The notes below the pieces were generated by a model, which did no database searches, was not told the origin of the DNA, and saw only the letters and a list, made by a program, of their open reading frames with translations. The position numbers and the translations under genes are program-made. Positions 23,805 through 31,888 of a DNA stretch of 45,565 nt are shown in pieces. How positions within the stretch are numbered: the stretch's first letter is position 1; every line of letters begins with the position of its first letter. The stretch is from CAYPHJ01 sp964410485. Lineage in GTDB: Bacteria > Desulfobacterota > Binatia > UBA9968. Location: assembly GCA_964410485.1 (NCBI GenBank), contig CAYPHJ010000031.1, positions 1 to 45,565 on the forward strand. Direction: 5' to 3'.

Positions 23805-24585
23805 CCCCCGCGCCTCTGGAGATCAGCTCCTCCTTAAGAGAGTTCCAGATCATCGCCTTGATATCGTTAAAGTCGGGCGAGAGTCTCATCTCGTAATCTC
23901 TCGGCCTCGGGAGCTTAATGTCGAGGACCTTTTTGGCGCGCCCCGGCCTGGAGGTCATCACCACGACCCGGTCTGATAGATAGGCGGCTTCCTCGATGCT
24001 GTGGGTGACGAAGATAACGGTTTTCTTGGTCCGGTCCCAGACCTGCAGGAGCTCCATCTGCATAAGATCCCTGGTTTGCGCATCCAGGGCCGCGAAAGGC
24101 TCGTCCATAAGGAGCACCTCGGGGTCCGTAGCCAGCGCTCGCGCAAGTCCGACCCTCTGCTTCATGCCGCCCGACAGCTCATGAGGGTAATGGTTTTCAA
24201 ATCCCGTCAGGCCGACAAGGTGAATAAGCTCCCTGGACCGCTCGCGTCTTATGGAAGCCGGCACGCCTTTGAGTTCCGCGCCCAGCTCGACGTTTGCGAG
24301 AACCGTCCTCCAGGGGAGAAGACCGAATTCCTGAAAAACCATGGCCCTCTCGTATCCGGGACCCGTTATTTTTTTTCCGCCTAATTGGAGATCTCCCTGA
24401 TCGGGTTTCAGGAGTCCGAGGAGCACGTTGAGAAAGGTGCTTTTGCCGCACCCCGATGGCCCCACGACGCTCAGGAACTCTCCGTGGCTGACTTCGAGGT
24501 CGAGCCCCTGGAGCGCGGTGACCGGTTCCCGGTTCTTCGGCCGGAAGGTGAGGATGACGTTGCGCGCTTGTATGTACGGCACCAT
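23794..24585 (-). CDS. ABC transporter ATP-binding protein (SsuB/TauB type)
   Basis: The energy-coupling subunit, 263 residues. Walker A is GPSGCGKST (residues 42-50), the Q-loop lies in MVFQEFGLLPW, the signature is LSGGMKQRVGLARAL, Walker B is VLLMDEPFAALD, and the H-loop is FVTHSIEEAAYLSDRV. The VFQEFGLLPWRTV stretch is characteristic of the nitrate/sulfonate/taurine group. I chose the ATG at 24585, which opens directly on the first strand; a TTG nine bases upstream is in frame and no ribosome binding site is evident. It is the first gene of the minus-strand transporter operon. Confidence 0.92.
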   Translation of the reverse strand: MVPYIQARNVILTFRPKNREPVTALQGLDLEVSHGEFLSVVGPSGCGKSTFLNVLLGLLKPDQGDLQLGGKKITGPGYERAMVFQEFGLLPWRTVLANVELGAELKGVPASIRRERSRELIHLVGLTGFENHYPHELSGGMKQRVGLARALATDPEVLLMDEPFAALDAQTRDLMQMELLQVWDRTKKTVIFVTHSIEEAAYLSDRVVVMTSRPGRAKKVLDIKLPRPRDYEMRLSPDFNDIKAMIWNSLKEELISRGAGDGR

Positions 24586-24772
24586 GGCCAGCAAGTGTCA
24601 GTTGAGGGAAGGGATTAAGCCCCTTGTTGCACAACCGATATCGAACTGCAAGAGGGAATGCAAGGCATTGTCACTCGAAAGGCGCGTTGCGGAGGTGGCT
24701 CTTTTGCGCCTTAATTTAAAAGGTAAGAATCCTCTTCCCGAGCTCTCTTGCTCTGAATGATTAGTTGAGCAA

Positions 24773-25582
24773 TTACCGACCTCGGGAGATGTCTTGTTGA
24801 CCCTCCGCCAAACGGCGCGCGGTGACGAGAAACCCCGTGTGAGCGACCATTCGGTGTTGCGGCCGCGCACTCAACCCTTTAATGTGCCAAAAGCGCATCA
24901 GGGTTTCCATAGTCTCAATACAAGCAAAGCGTTTATCGTCTCTCAGTCCATCCACAAGGCTTTTTACCTGCAGGACCGTTGGCAGGTAGCAGAGTAGAAC
25001 GCCACCGGGTCGCAAAGCCTTCCAGGCAATTTCGATTGCCTTCCAGGGTTCCGGCAGGTCCAGGATCATTCGATCAATGTCTGTTTCCGCAACGGTAGCG
25101 ACATCGGCAACCTTCAGTGTCCACTGGGGAGCGGAGCCGAGATACGCCGCAACATTTTTCCGCGCCATGTCGGCAAAGTCTTCGCGAAGTTCATAAGAGA
25201 AGAGATGGCCAGCCGTGCCAATGACACGCAGCAACGCCAGCGTCAACGCTCCTGCGCCCACGCCGGCTTCGATAACGCGAGCGCCGCTGAAAAGGTCTGC
25301 CCAGATCATAATGGGGCCCAGGTCTTTCGGATAAATTACTTGGGCCTGACGTGGCAGATTGGGTATCAGTTGAGGCAGAGTCGGGCGCAGAACCAAAAAA
25401 GCTTCATTGAGGGAGGATCGAACTACGGTCCCTTCGTCTTTGCTAATGAGATCTGCGGCGGAAATCGCCCCCCCGCGAATTGAAATCGCCCGACTTCTCT
25501 CCAGCCGCACGAGGTACTCTCGATCTTTGCGATCGATGAAGACGACTGTTTCACTATCGCGCAATGGTCCTTTGCGGTGCAT
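24773..25582 (-). CDS. trmI: tRNA (adenine-58-N1)-methyltransferase TrmI
   Basis: Methylates N1 of adenine 58 in the T-loop of tRNAs, using S-adenosylmethionine. The 269-residue protein has an N-terminal beta-barrel region (KDREYLVRLERS...ISIRGG), the linker RPTLPQLIPNLPRQAQVIYPKD typical of the family in two parts, the SAM loop VIEAGVGAGALTLALLRVIG, the acidic SYELREDFAD, and the catalytic DLPEPWKAIE. The C-terminal part has RPQHRMVAHTGFLVTARR. Length fits bacterial TrmI. The ATG at 25582 lies 57 bases after the mannose-1-phosphate guanylyltransferase gene on the same strand, so the two may be cotranscribed. Confidence 0.9.
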   Translation of the reverse strand: MHRKGPLRDSETVVFIDRKDREYLVRLERSRAISIRGGAISAADLISKDEGTVVRSSLNEAFLVLRPTLPQLIPNLPRQAQVIYPKDLGPIMIWADLFSGARVIEAGVGAGALTLALLRVIGTAGHLFSYELREDFADMARKNVAAYLGSAPQWTLKVADVATVAETDIDRMILDLPEPWKAIEIAWKALRPGGVLLCYLPTVLQVKSLVDGLRDDKRFACIETMETLMRFWHIKGLSARPQHRMVAHTGFLVTARRLAEGQQDISRGR

Positions 25583-25639
25583 CGTTGCAAGAGCGGCTCG
25601 TCGTGGGACGGCGACGGATAAAAAGCGGGTTTGTGGCCA

Positions 25640-26755
25640 CTATTTGATTGTATACGCCGCGTATCCTTTTTTCTTGAGCTCTGCGACAAGATCTCGAACT
25701 TCCTGTGAGCGCTTTAGATTGCCGATTAGCAGCGCGTCCGCCGTATCGACGACAAAAAGGTCCTGAATGCCGAGTAGAACCACGAGACGGTCCCCGGCGT
25801 GCGCCAGACAGTTCCTGGAATCGAACGCCAACCACTTGCCACGGCCCGTATTGCCGTTCGTGTCTCGCCGCATCATCCGGTGAACCGCCTCCCAACTGCC
25901 GATATCGCTCCAACGAAAATCGGCTTCGAGAGTAATCACTCGCCCTTCGGTACCGGCGTTTTCGAGCACCCCGTGATCGATCGAGATGCTCGGCATCGCC
26001 GCGTAAGCTCGACTGATAGCGCTGCGCAAAGCGCGCGTCGGAGTCGCCAGAGATTGGCCGCCGGCGACCGTTCGAATGTGCTCCAGGGGGCCGAAGATCT
26101 CAGGTTGGTACCGCCGCAAGAGTTCGAGCAGTGTCGAAGCTTTCCATATAAAGATGCCGCTGTTCCAAAGTGAGCCTTGACGAATCAGTGCCTTGGCTGT
26201 AGCTCGGGGCGGCTTTTCTTTGAATTTCTTCACGCGGTACGCGGAAACTCCCGGGGCTGCTTTTAAGACACTGCCCTTGACGATATACCCGTAGCCCGTC
26301 TCGGCATAATCAGGTCGTACGCCTAACGTCACCAAATCATCTCGACGCAGCGCCACATCGATTGCTACCCTGAGCTTCGTTCGGAACGCGCCCAGATCTG
26401 CCACCCAATGGTCTGCCGGCAAGACGACCATGATTGCTTGCGGATCTCGGTTGACAATCTCAAGTGCCGCCAGTCCGATACAGGGAGCGGTGTTGTTCCC
26501 GTGCGGCTCGGAAATAAAATTGCCCGGAGGCAGGACCACCAGTTCGTCGCGCGTGGCGCGCAGCTGTTCGGCGACGGTCACAACGAGAGTTCGACTGCGT
26601 CCACTCAACGGCGCAATGCGATCGAATGTTTCCCGAATGAGGCTTTTACGGCTCATGATCCGGAGCAGTTGCTTCGGACGTTGTGCCCTGCTAAGCGGCC
26701 AGAACCGCGTTCCTTGGCCGCCCGCCATGATCACGCTGTAGACGTTGGTTTTCAT
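25640..26755 (-). CDS. manC: Mannose-1-phosphate guanylyltransferase
   Basis: Makes GDP-mannose from mannose-1-phosphate and GTP. The 371-residue protein has the nucleotidyl-transferase signature VIMAGGQGTRFWPLSR (residues about 8-23), QRPKQLL, PADHWVAD, FKEKPP (the sugar-phosphate binding motif), WNSGIFIWKAS and EADFRWSDIGSWEA. It has no C-terminal phosphomannose isomerase domain, so it is the short, single-function form; LPADHW and the following text separate it from glucose-1-phosphate enzymes. The ATG at 26755 begins directly before the first strand. It is divergent from the pseudouridine synthase gene by 45 bases. GDP-mannose could feed the dolichol-phosphate-mannose-synthase-like enzyme at 17225 or polysaccharide synthesis. 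Confidence 0.9.
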   Translation of the reverse strand: MKTNVYSVIMAGGQGTRFWPLSRAQRPKQLLRIMSRKSLIRETFDRIAPLSGRSRTLVVTVAEQLRATRDELVVLPPGNFISEPHGNNTAPCIGLAALEIVNRDPQAIMVVLPADHWVADLGAFRTKLRVAIDVALRRDDLVTLGVRPDYAETGYGYIVKGSVLKAAPGVSAYRVKKFKEKPPRATAKALIRQGSLWNSGIFIWKASTLLELLRRYQPEIFGPLEHIRTVAGGQSLATPTRALRSAISRAYAAMPSISIDHGVLENAGTEGRVITLEADFRWSDIGSWEAVHRMMRRDTNGNTGRGKWLAFDSRNCLAHAGDRLVVLLGIQDLFVVDTADALLIGNLKRSQEVRDLVAELKKKGYAAYTIK

Positions 26756-26790
26756 CCGTTGTTGAACTGGCCGACCGGCGGCTATAGTAC

Positions 26791-26796
26791 GGGAGG
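26791..26796 (+). promoter_or_regulatory. Ribosome binding site of the RluA-family gene
   Basis: GGGAGG four bases before the ATG at 26801. It shows that the much longer open frame running back to 26408, antisense to the guanylyltransferase gene, is not the real start. Confidence 0.8.
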
Positions 26797-26800
26797 AAAC

Positions 26801-27769
26801 ATGTTGGATCAAGTGTTTGGGTCAGCGAAGCGCTGGAGTGTGCCTGCAAAAATCGCAGGCATCCGGCTGGATGCATTTGCCCGACAGTGCTTGCCCCATC
26901 TTTCCCGGCGGCAGTTGGTCAAGTCCCTTCGCGAGAAGCTCTTTTTCATCAACGGAAAAGTTGGCAAAAAAGGGGATCGGCTGAAAGCCGGCGACCTGCT
27001 CACCTATCATGGGCCCATGGATTGGTTGCAGGATGCTCCGGCTTCCGCTTCACATCACGGATTGAAGATCGCTTATGAAGATGAGTCTCTGCTGATTGCA
27101 GATAAGCCTGCCGGTATGGCGACGCACGGTTTTTCAGCGCGTGATCAGAACACTTTGGCGAATCTATTAGTGGCTCACAGACCAGCGCTCACGAGCATTG
27201 GCAACAGCCGCTGGCAACCGGGCTTGGTTCACCGGCTGGACAGGGATACATCGGGTCTGGTGCTGGTTGCCAAAACACAACCCGCGTTCGAGCACCTGCG
27301 TCTGCAATTTCGCAGGCGGCAGGTTGAAAAGCGCTATTGGGCGCTCGTCTGGGGAAGTACGGCACTCGAGGGAGAGATTGCCTATCCCCTGATGCATGAG
27401 CCGGGCAGCAAAGGTCGGATGCAGCCGCTCGTTGACGGGTCCGGACCGGGTCCAAGGCCAAAAGCGTGGACTGCTCTCACCCATTACCGTAAGCTGGCGG
27501 GAGGCCGCAGGCTAAGCCTCTTGGAAGTGCGAATGAACACCGGCGTGACACACCAAATTCGCGTACATCTGGCCGTGATCGGACATCCAATTGTTGGCGA
27601 CTCGGTCTACGGCGCTGCTCGGCAGCAACGATTGGGGCTCAAACGTCACTTTCTGCACGCCGTGAGCCTGCAGTTTCGGCACCCCGATGACGAACAGCTG
27701 GTAAAGGTAGAGAGCCGACTTCCGGCGGAGCTTACAGCTGTGCTTGATCGGCTGCGGATCGCGACTTAA
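26801..27769 (+). CDS. RluA-family pseudouridine synthase
   Basis: Converts specific uridines in rRNA or tRNA to pseudouridine. The 322-residue protein has an N-terminal S4-like RNA-binding domain (IRLDAFARQCLPHLSRRQLV, then FFINGKVGKKGDRLKAGDLL) and the catalytic domain with LLIADKPAGMATHG, catalytic Asp147 in VHRLDRDTSGLVLVAKT, and TGVTHQIRVHLAVIGHPIVGD. Which RNA site is modified cannot be told; RluD-like large-subunit rRNA is possible. The start is fixed by GGGAGG. The 3' end overlaps the converging small cysteine-rich gene by four bases. Confidence 0.9.
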   Translation: MLDQVFGSAKRWSVPAKIAGIRLDAFARQCLPHLSRRQLVKSLREKLFFINGKVGKKGDRLKAGDLLTYHGPMDWLQDAPASASHHGLKIAYEDESLLIADKPAGMATHGFSARDQNTLANLLVAHRPALTSIGNSRWQPGLVHRLDRDTSGLVLVAKTQPAFEHLRLQFRRRQVEKRYWALVWGSTALEGEIAYPLMHEPGSKGRMQPLVDGSGPGPRPKAWTALTHYRKLAGGRRLSLLEVRMNTGVTHQIRVHLAVIGHPIVGDSVYGAARQQRLGLKRHFLHAVSLQFRHPDDEQLVKVESRLPAELTAVLDRLRIAT

Positions 27770-28125
27770 GCAGCGCTACTGCGGATGCCCTTTGTCTTCG
27801 CGCAACCGGCACAATAGTTGTGTTGAGTGCCGGCTTCCTCCACCCACCCCTCATCCAGGTTGTGGCAAATTCGCTTGCATTCGAAACAGATGAAGTAGAG
27901 ACCGTCGATGTTTTTGTTAATTTTTTCGCGGTTGAGAATGCGACCTTTCAGTTTATCAATGCGAATGCCCAGCAATTCTTCGTAATTTCTTTTGATCTTG
28001 CGCCTGCCGGCTTCATCTATTGGAAGATCTTCGTCTTCCGATTCATCATGGGCGGCATCATCGAAGTAGTTGTCCGAACGGTTCCTGGCGGGACGGCTCG
28101 CGGTTTTCTTTTTGGTTCTTGGCAT
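27766..28125 (-). CDS. Small cysteine-rich, probably zinc-binding protein of unknown function
   Basis: A 119-residue protein I do not recognise. It opens with a very basic, disordered-looking tail (PRTKKKTASRPARN), then an acidic patch (residues 22-38, DDAAHDESEDEDLPIDE), a helical basic part, and a C-terminal cysteine cluster: Cys80-x2-Cys83, Cys87, then Cys105-x2-Cys108, with His88 and His102 between. Paired CxxC knuckles about 21 residues apart suit a zinc ribbon. The tail resembles nucleic-acid-binding proteins. I chose the ATG at 28125; the frame is open to 28188. It stands alone on its strand between the pseudouridine synthase and the deoxyhypusine-synthase homologue. Confidence 0.7.
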   Translation of the reverse strand: MPRTKKKTASRPARNRSDNYFDDAAHDESEDEDLPIDEAGRRKIKRNYEELLGIRIDKLKGRILNREKINKNIDGLYFICFECKRICHNLDEGWVEEAGTQHNYCAGCAKTKGIRSSAA

Positions 28126-28287
28126 TTTCTTACCTGTTCCGAATTGTTCGTGAATTGAACCACGGCTGGCTGATGTGACTACATTCAAGCACGGCTTATT
28201 TAATGAAGGCCTCGCTGCTTGTCAACCTCCGCTCGTCGTTAGCCTGGAACAACGCGTGACCCAATCGCCTAACTCCGATGGTAGAGC

Positions 28288-28316
28288 TTGGAGTGCTGGA
28301 GTCGCGGAGTGTTGGA
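28288..28316. repeat. Short-period TTGGAG repeats in an intergenic gap
   Basis: TTGGAGTGC, TGGAGTCGC, GGAGTGT and TTGGA follow one another as diverged units of 7-9 bases. The repeats lie in the 259-base gap between the small cysteine-rich gene and the end of the deoxyhypusine-synthase homologue. The style (short, purine-rich direct units in a gap) is like the arrays at 2391 and 9561 though the unit differs. Confidence 0.5.
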
Positions 28317-28384
28317 CGAGTAAACGTATTTTAAAAAACAAGACTACGATACTCCAGGACGCCAATGCTTCATTGCTGACGGGC

Positions 28385-29497
28385 TTACCTCAACTTGATC
28401 TTGCCGAATTTTTCCTGAAACTCGCCGGCGATGTGTTCAAGCAGCTCGGATCGCCGGTCGAACAGTCGCTTGTGCTTTCTTGGCGGGGATGAGGCCAAGG
28501 CATAGGCGGTCATGATGGGAAGTGCGATTGTCGAGTCGGTATAGCAGACAATCGTATCCGGCAGTTGGTCGGGGTCGATTTTGCCCCAACTGACCGCCTC
28601 TGCGGGCGTGGCGCCCGAAAGTCCGCCTGTGTCGGCGCGAGCATCGGTGATCTGGATAAAATAGTCATGGCCTTTTTCCGCAAGGCTCAGCACTTCCTGG
28701 ATGTGCGGTTCCGTCTGCAGCAAAAAATTCTTTGGTGATCCGCCGCCCAAAATTATGGCCGCGCTCTTGCCGCCGCGCCGTTTGGCGTCCAATACGATGG
28801 CGGCGGACTCGTTGACGTCAAGAGAAACGTCAAATGCGAGTTTGTTGCCCTTGAGCGCCAGCGCCGCAACGTTCATGCCTATGGAGCTATCACCGGGAGA
28901 GGAAGTATAAACCGGCACGCCGTACTTGTAGGCTGTCGCCAGAACCGATTTCTTTTCGGTGCCCAGCACCTTTTCTCGTTCTGTGAGATACTTGCCGATG
29001 AGAAAATGCATTTCCGAAGTGCTCATTTCTTTTTGGAACTCGGGCGCGACGAGCACTTGACGGAAAAACTCGTCGGTGGAAATGAGAATGCCGTAATCAA
29101 AAAAAATGTCGTAGATTCGCACCACGCCTTCCTCCCGAAGCGTGACGTCATCGATGTCCGGCGTACCCTGATGTAGAGGCAGGTCAATGGCGAAATGCGT
29201 GTCGTGGTAAAGATTGGCTCCGGTGCTGACAATCCAATCGATAAAACCGTTTTCAATAAGCGGAACAAGCGCCGAGATGCCCAGCCCCGCGGGGGTGAGG
29301 GCGCCGGTCAGGCTGATCCCGACTACGACATCCTCCTGAAGAATTTTTTCGGCGAAAAGCTGGCACGCCTCCCGCAGACGACCGGAGTTATAGGAAACGA
29401 AATTGTTGTCGACGAGTTCCTTAATTGATGTCGAAGCGCCGATGGGCTTTGGATCGATCTTTTTTCCAGAGAGCCAATTCCGTTTTTTTTGGGCCAT
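28385..29497 (-). CDS. Deoxyhypusine synthase family protein
   Basis: A 370-residue homologue of deoxyhypusine synthase, the enzyme that in eukaryotes and archaea transfers an aminobutyl group from spermidine to a lysine of eIF5A. The catalytic-lysine motif AVSWGKI is intact (Lys306), together with VVGISLTGALTPAGLG (NAD-binding region), WIVSTGANLYHDTHFA, and the spermidine-pocket ADTGGLSGATPAEA. No eIF5A gene is in the window, and bacteria use EF-P instead, so this bacterial form more likely works in polyamine metabolism, for example homospermidine formation. That is inference from the known link between deoxyhypusine synthases and homospermidine synthases. It lies 21 bases downstream of mlaA's end on the same strand, so may be cotranscribed with it. 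Confidence 0.88.
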   Translation of the reverse strand: MAQKKRNWLSGKKIDPKPIGASTSIKELVDNNFVSYNSGRLREACQLFAEKILQEDVVVGISLTGALTPAGLGISALVPLIENGFIDWIVSTGANLYHDTHFAIDLPLHQGTPDIDDVTLREEGVVRIYDIFFDYGILISTDEFFRQVLVAPEFQKEMSTSEMHFLIGKYLTEREKVLGTEKKSVLATAYKYGVPVYTSSPGDSSIGMNVAALALKGNKLAFDVSLDVNESAAIVLDAKRRGGKSAAIILGGGSPKNFLLQTEPHIQEVLSLAEKGHDYFIQITDARADTGGLSGATPAEAVSWGKIDPDQLPDTIVCYTDSTIALPIMTAYALASSPPRKHKRLFDRRSELLEHIAGEFQEKFGKIKLR

Positions 29498-29518
29498 TGC
29501 CCCCCCATTCGAGTTGGG

Positions 29519-30394
29519 TTAACGTTTGATCGCCGCCGCCCGGCTCTGCAGGTACGCGTTGCGCACCGCTCCATAGAGATCCACGGTGGTCTCGGCGACG
29601 CGTTCAAACCGATCCAAGTTGAGAGAGCGCTCGTTCACAGTGCTTGTCGCTGTGCCGGCAAACGTAACATACCACGGCAAGAAATAAACGTAAGGGGTCA
29701 TGGCGCTGTCGATCGCATAGCCGATACCGTCGCGAACCGTGAGCGGCGGCAAGAATGGCAGCACGAGGTATGGACCCGGACCCACTCCCCAGACACCAAA
29801 TGTCAACCCCATATCCTGATCGCTTTGTTCTATCCCAAAGCCATCTTTGGCGACATCAAAAAAGCCAACGATGCCGATGGTCGTGTTGATGGTAAAACGA
29901 GCCAGCTCCTTACCCGCGTTGGCAGGCTTCCATTGCAAAGTGTTGTTGACAACCCGCCTTACCACGGCGAGGTTATCAAATACGTTGTGGATGCCGCGTT
30001 GCACAGGGTTCGGCAGAATGAAATTCCATGCGGTGGCGGCAGGTTTAAGGAGAAAGCGATCCAAGACTTCCCGATTGAACCAGAACATTTTCTCGTTGAA
30101 GGATTCCCATGGGTCGTACTCGAAATCGTCAAACTCGAAAGCTGCATCGCCCAGATCCGCACCAGTCGCGGCACTGGCCAGGATTGTCTCGGCTTCTTCG
30201 AAAACCGTCCCAGTCGGTGCTAGCTCGGTGCCGTCCGGCGTCACAAGCAGCGTAACTGTCGCGCTCGTCGGCGTGACACCATAGACATCGTCGTAGGCAT
30301 GACCGGTTTGCAAGGTCAAAGACAGCGCGCCAATGATAATCAGCAAGCAAAGTGTCTTGATCCTCGAAACCACGTCCCACCGCTGTAATTCCAT
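29519..30394 (-). CDS. mlaA: MlaA/VacJ-family outer-membrane phospholipid-transport protein
   Basis: MlaA removes misplaced phospholipids from the outer leaflet of the outer membrane and hands them to the periplasmic Mla relay. The 291-residue protein has the family core: DPWESFNEKMFWFNREVLDR, NPVQRGIHNVFDNL, ARFTINTTIGIVGFFDVA, and GPYLVLPFLPPLTVRDG. The start at 30394 is supported by AAGGAG. Most family members are lipoproteins; here the signal peptide (residues 12-33) has its only Cys at position 16 inside the hydrophobic core and ends at GHA, with no lipobox, so cleavage by signal peptidase I is expected. No other mla genes are in the window. It shows that the organism has an outer membrane. 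Confidence 0.88.
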   Translation of the reverse strand: MELQRWDVVSRIKTLCLLIIIGALSLTLQTGHAYDDVYGVTPTSATVTLLVTPDGTELAPTGTVFEEAETILASAATGADLGDAAFEFDDFEYDPWESFNEKMFWFNREVLDRFLLKPAATAWNFILPNPVQRGIHNVFDNLAVVRRVVNNTLQWKPANAGKELARFTINTTIGIVGFFDVAKDGFGIEQSDQDMGLTFGVWGVGPGPYLVLPFLPPLTVRDGIGYAIDSAMTPYVYFLPWYVTFAGTATSTVNERSLNLDRFERVAETTVDLYGAVRNAYLQSRAAAIKR

Positions 30395-30684
30395 TCCTTC
30401 TCTCCTTCACGTCCTCTTCACGAGGCTCGTTGTCAATTACCTGAAGCTTTTCGGTTTATCAAGCTTTTCTACGAAGCCAAAAACGTGCCACCGAGCAACG
30501 GGAATGAACGACCCGAACGGCGTAACAAATAAGCAAGCTTGCAGCGCCGTCGGTTTGATCGAGAACAGCTCGTGACACGAAGTGTGACAAAAAAGTTGCA
30601 TCAGTGCCCAAATATGTGAGGCCCTGCGCGGCTACGCGAGAAAGTTTGCAAGAGCTTGATTATTCAGATATTTTGCAGAGCGTG

Positions 30685-31887
30685 ATGGCGGAACAACATC
30701 AGCCCGGCGTGGTGCTCGGCGTGAGCGGAGGCATTGCCTGTTACAAAGCTGTCGAGCTCGTCCGGTTGCTCGTCACCAATGGTTTTGCCGTTCAGGTCAT
30801 TATGACACGCGGCGCGATGGAGTTCGTGACTCCGCTTACGTTTCAGACTATCTCAGGCCGGGCTGTTGCGAATGATACCTTTAGTTTGACGCAAGAGTCC
30901 GAGATCGGTCACATTCGTATCGCCGATAACGCCGACATTTTTGTCATTGCCCCCGCTACTGCGAACATGATCGGCAAGATCGCTGCCGGCATTGCCGACG
31001 ATCTGTTGACAACGGTTCTACTGGCAACTCAGGCGCCCGTGCTGATCGCCCCGGCCATGAACGTCCACATGTACGAGAATCCGATCTTACAGGAGAATCT
31101 CCGAAAGATCCGCCGCATTGGATATAGTGTCTTGGAGCCCGCCGATGGCTTCCTGGCGTGCGGATACGAAGGCAAAGGTCGCTTACCTGAGCCGGAAGTG
31201 ATTCTGAATGAAATTCGCCGGCTCCTCAAGCCGAAAGATCTAACCGGTGAAATAATTTTGATTACGGCAGGACCGAGTCGCGAACCCTTGGATCCGGTTC
31301 GCTATCTTTCCAATCGATCTTCGGGAAAGATGGGTTATGCCCTGGCTCGCGCTGCCTTACGACGTGGAGCTGAAGTCGTGCTGGTAACCGGGCCAACGGG
31401 CTTGAAACCGCCTGAAGGCGCGCGCACCATATCCATAACCACTGCGCTTGAGATGAGGCGAGTCGTGATGGAAGAGTTTTCCGGGTGTACTGCGGTGGTT
31501 ATGGCAGCGGCGGTAGCTGACTTTCGGCCAGCTGAGCCTCTCGACAGAAAAATGAAGAAAGGACTCGGCCCGATGGCGCTACGCCTAGAGCCCAATCCCG
31601 ACATATTGAAGGAGTTGAGCGCAATGAATAACGGCAAGCTATTGATCGGCTTTGCCGCAGAAACCCAAGATCTCACTGCCAATGCGATGCAAAAGTTGCG
31701 CGAGAAATGTCTCGATATGATCGTGGCGAATAACGTGCTCTCGGAAGGGAGCGGTTTTGACGCCGATACGAATATTGCGACGATACTCGATCGGCGGGGG
31801 TGCATTGAATCTCTGCCATTGATGAGCAAAGACGAGCTGGCGGACCGGATTTACGATCATCTGCTGGATTTAAAGAGATTTCGATGA
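30685..31887 (+). CDS. coaBC: Bifunctional phosphopantothenoylcysteine decarboxylase/phosphopantothenate-cysteine ligase
   Basis: Catalyses two steps of coenzyme A synthesis: joining cysteine to 4'-phosphopantothenate, then decarboxylation. The 400-residue protein has the FMN-dependent CoaC half with GVSGGIACYKAVELV, VIAPATANMIGK, the substrate motif APAMNVHMYENP and the active-site cysteine loop FLACGYEGKGRLPEP, and the CoaB half with LITAGPSREPLDPVRYLSN, SGKMGYALARAA and MAAAVADFRPAE near Lys of RKMKK. Length matches the family. I chose the ATG at 30685, which begins just before the first strand; the frame is open to a GTG at 30604. This gene opens the long plus-strand run. Confidence 0.92.
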   Translation: MAEQHQPGVVLGVSGGIACYKAVELVRLLVTNGFAVQVIMTRGAMEFVTPLTFQTISGRAVANDTFSLTQESEIGHIRIADNADIFVIAPATANMIGKIAAGIADDLLTTVLLATQAPVLIAPAMNVHMYENPILQENLRKIRRIGYSVLEPADGFLACGYEGKGRLPEPEVILNEIRRLLKPKDLTGEIILITAGPSREPLDPVRYLSNRSSGKMGYALARAALRRGAEVVLVTGPTGLKPPEGARTISITTALEMRRVVMEEFSGCTAVVMAAAVADFRPAEPLDRKMKKGLGPMALRLEPNPDILKELSAMNNGKLLIGFAAETQDLTANAMQKLREKCLDMIVANNVLSEGSGFDADTNIATILDRRGCIESLPLMSKDELADRIYDHLLDLKRFR

Positions 31888-31888
31888 T

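Noticed and set aside
26408..26800. N-terminal extension of the pseudouridine synthase frame
   Set aside because: It runs antisense through the guanylyltransferase gene, and a GGGAGG site precedes the internal ATG at 26801.
30685..31000. Omega subunit gene (rpoZ) upstream of coaBC, as in many bacteria
   Set aside because: The region 30395-30684 has no RpoZ-like text in any frame.
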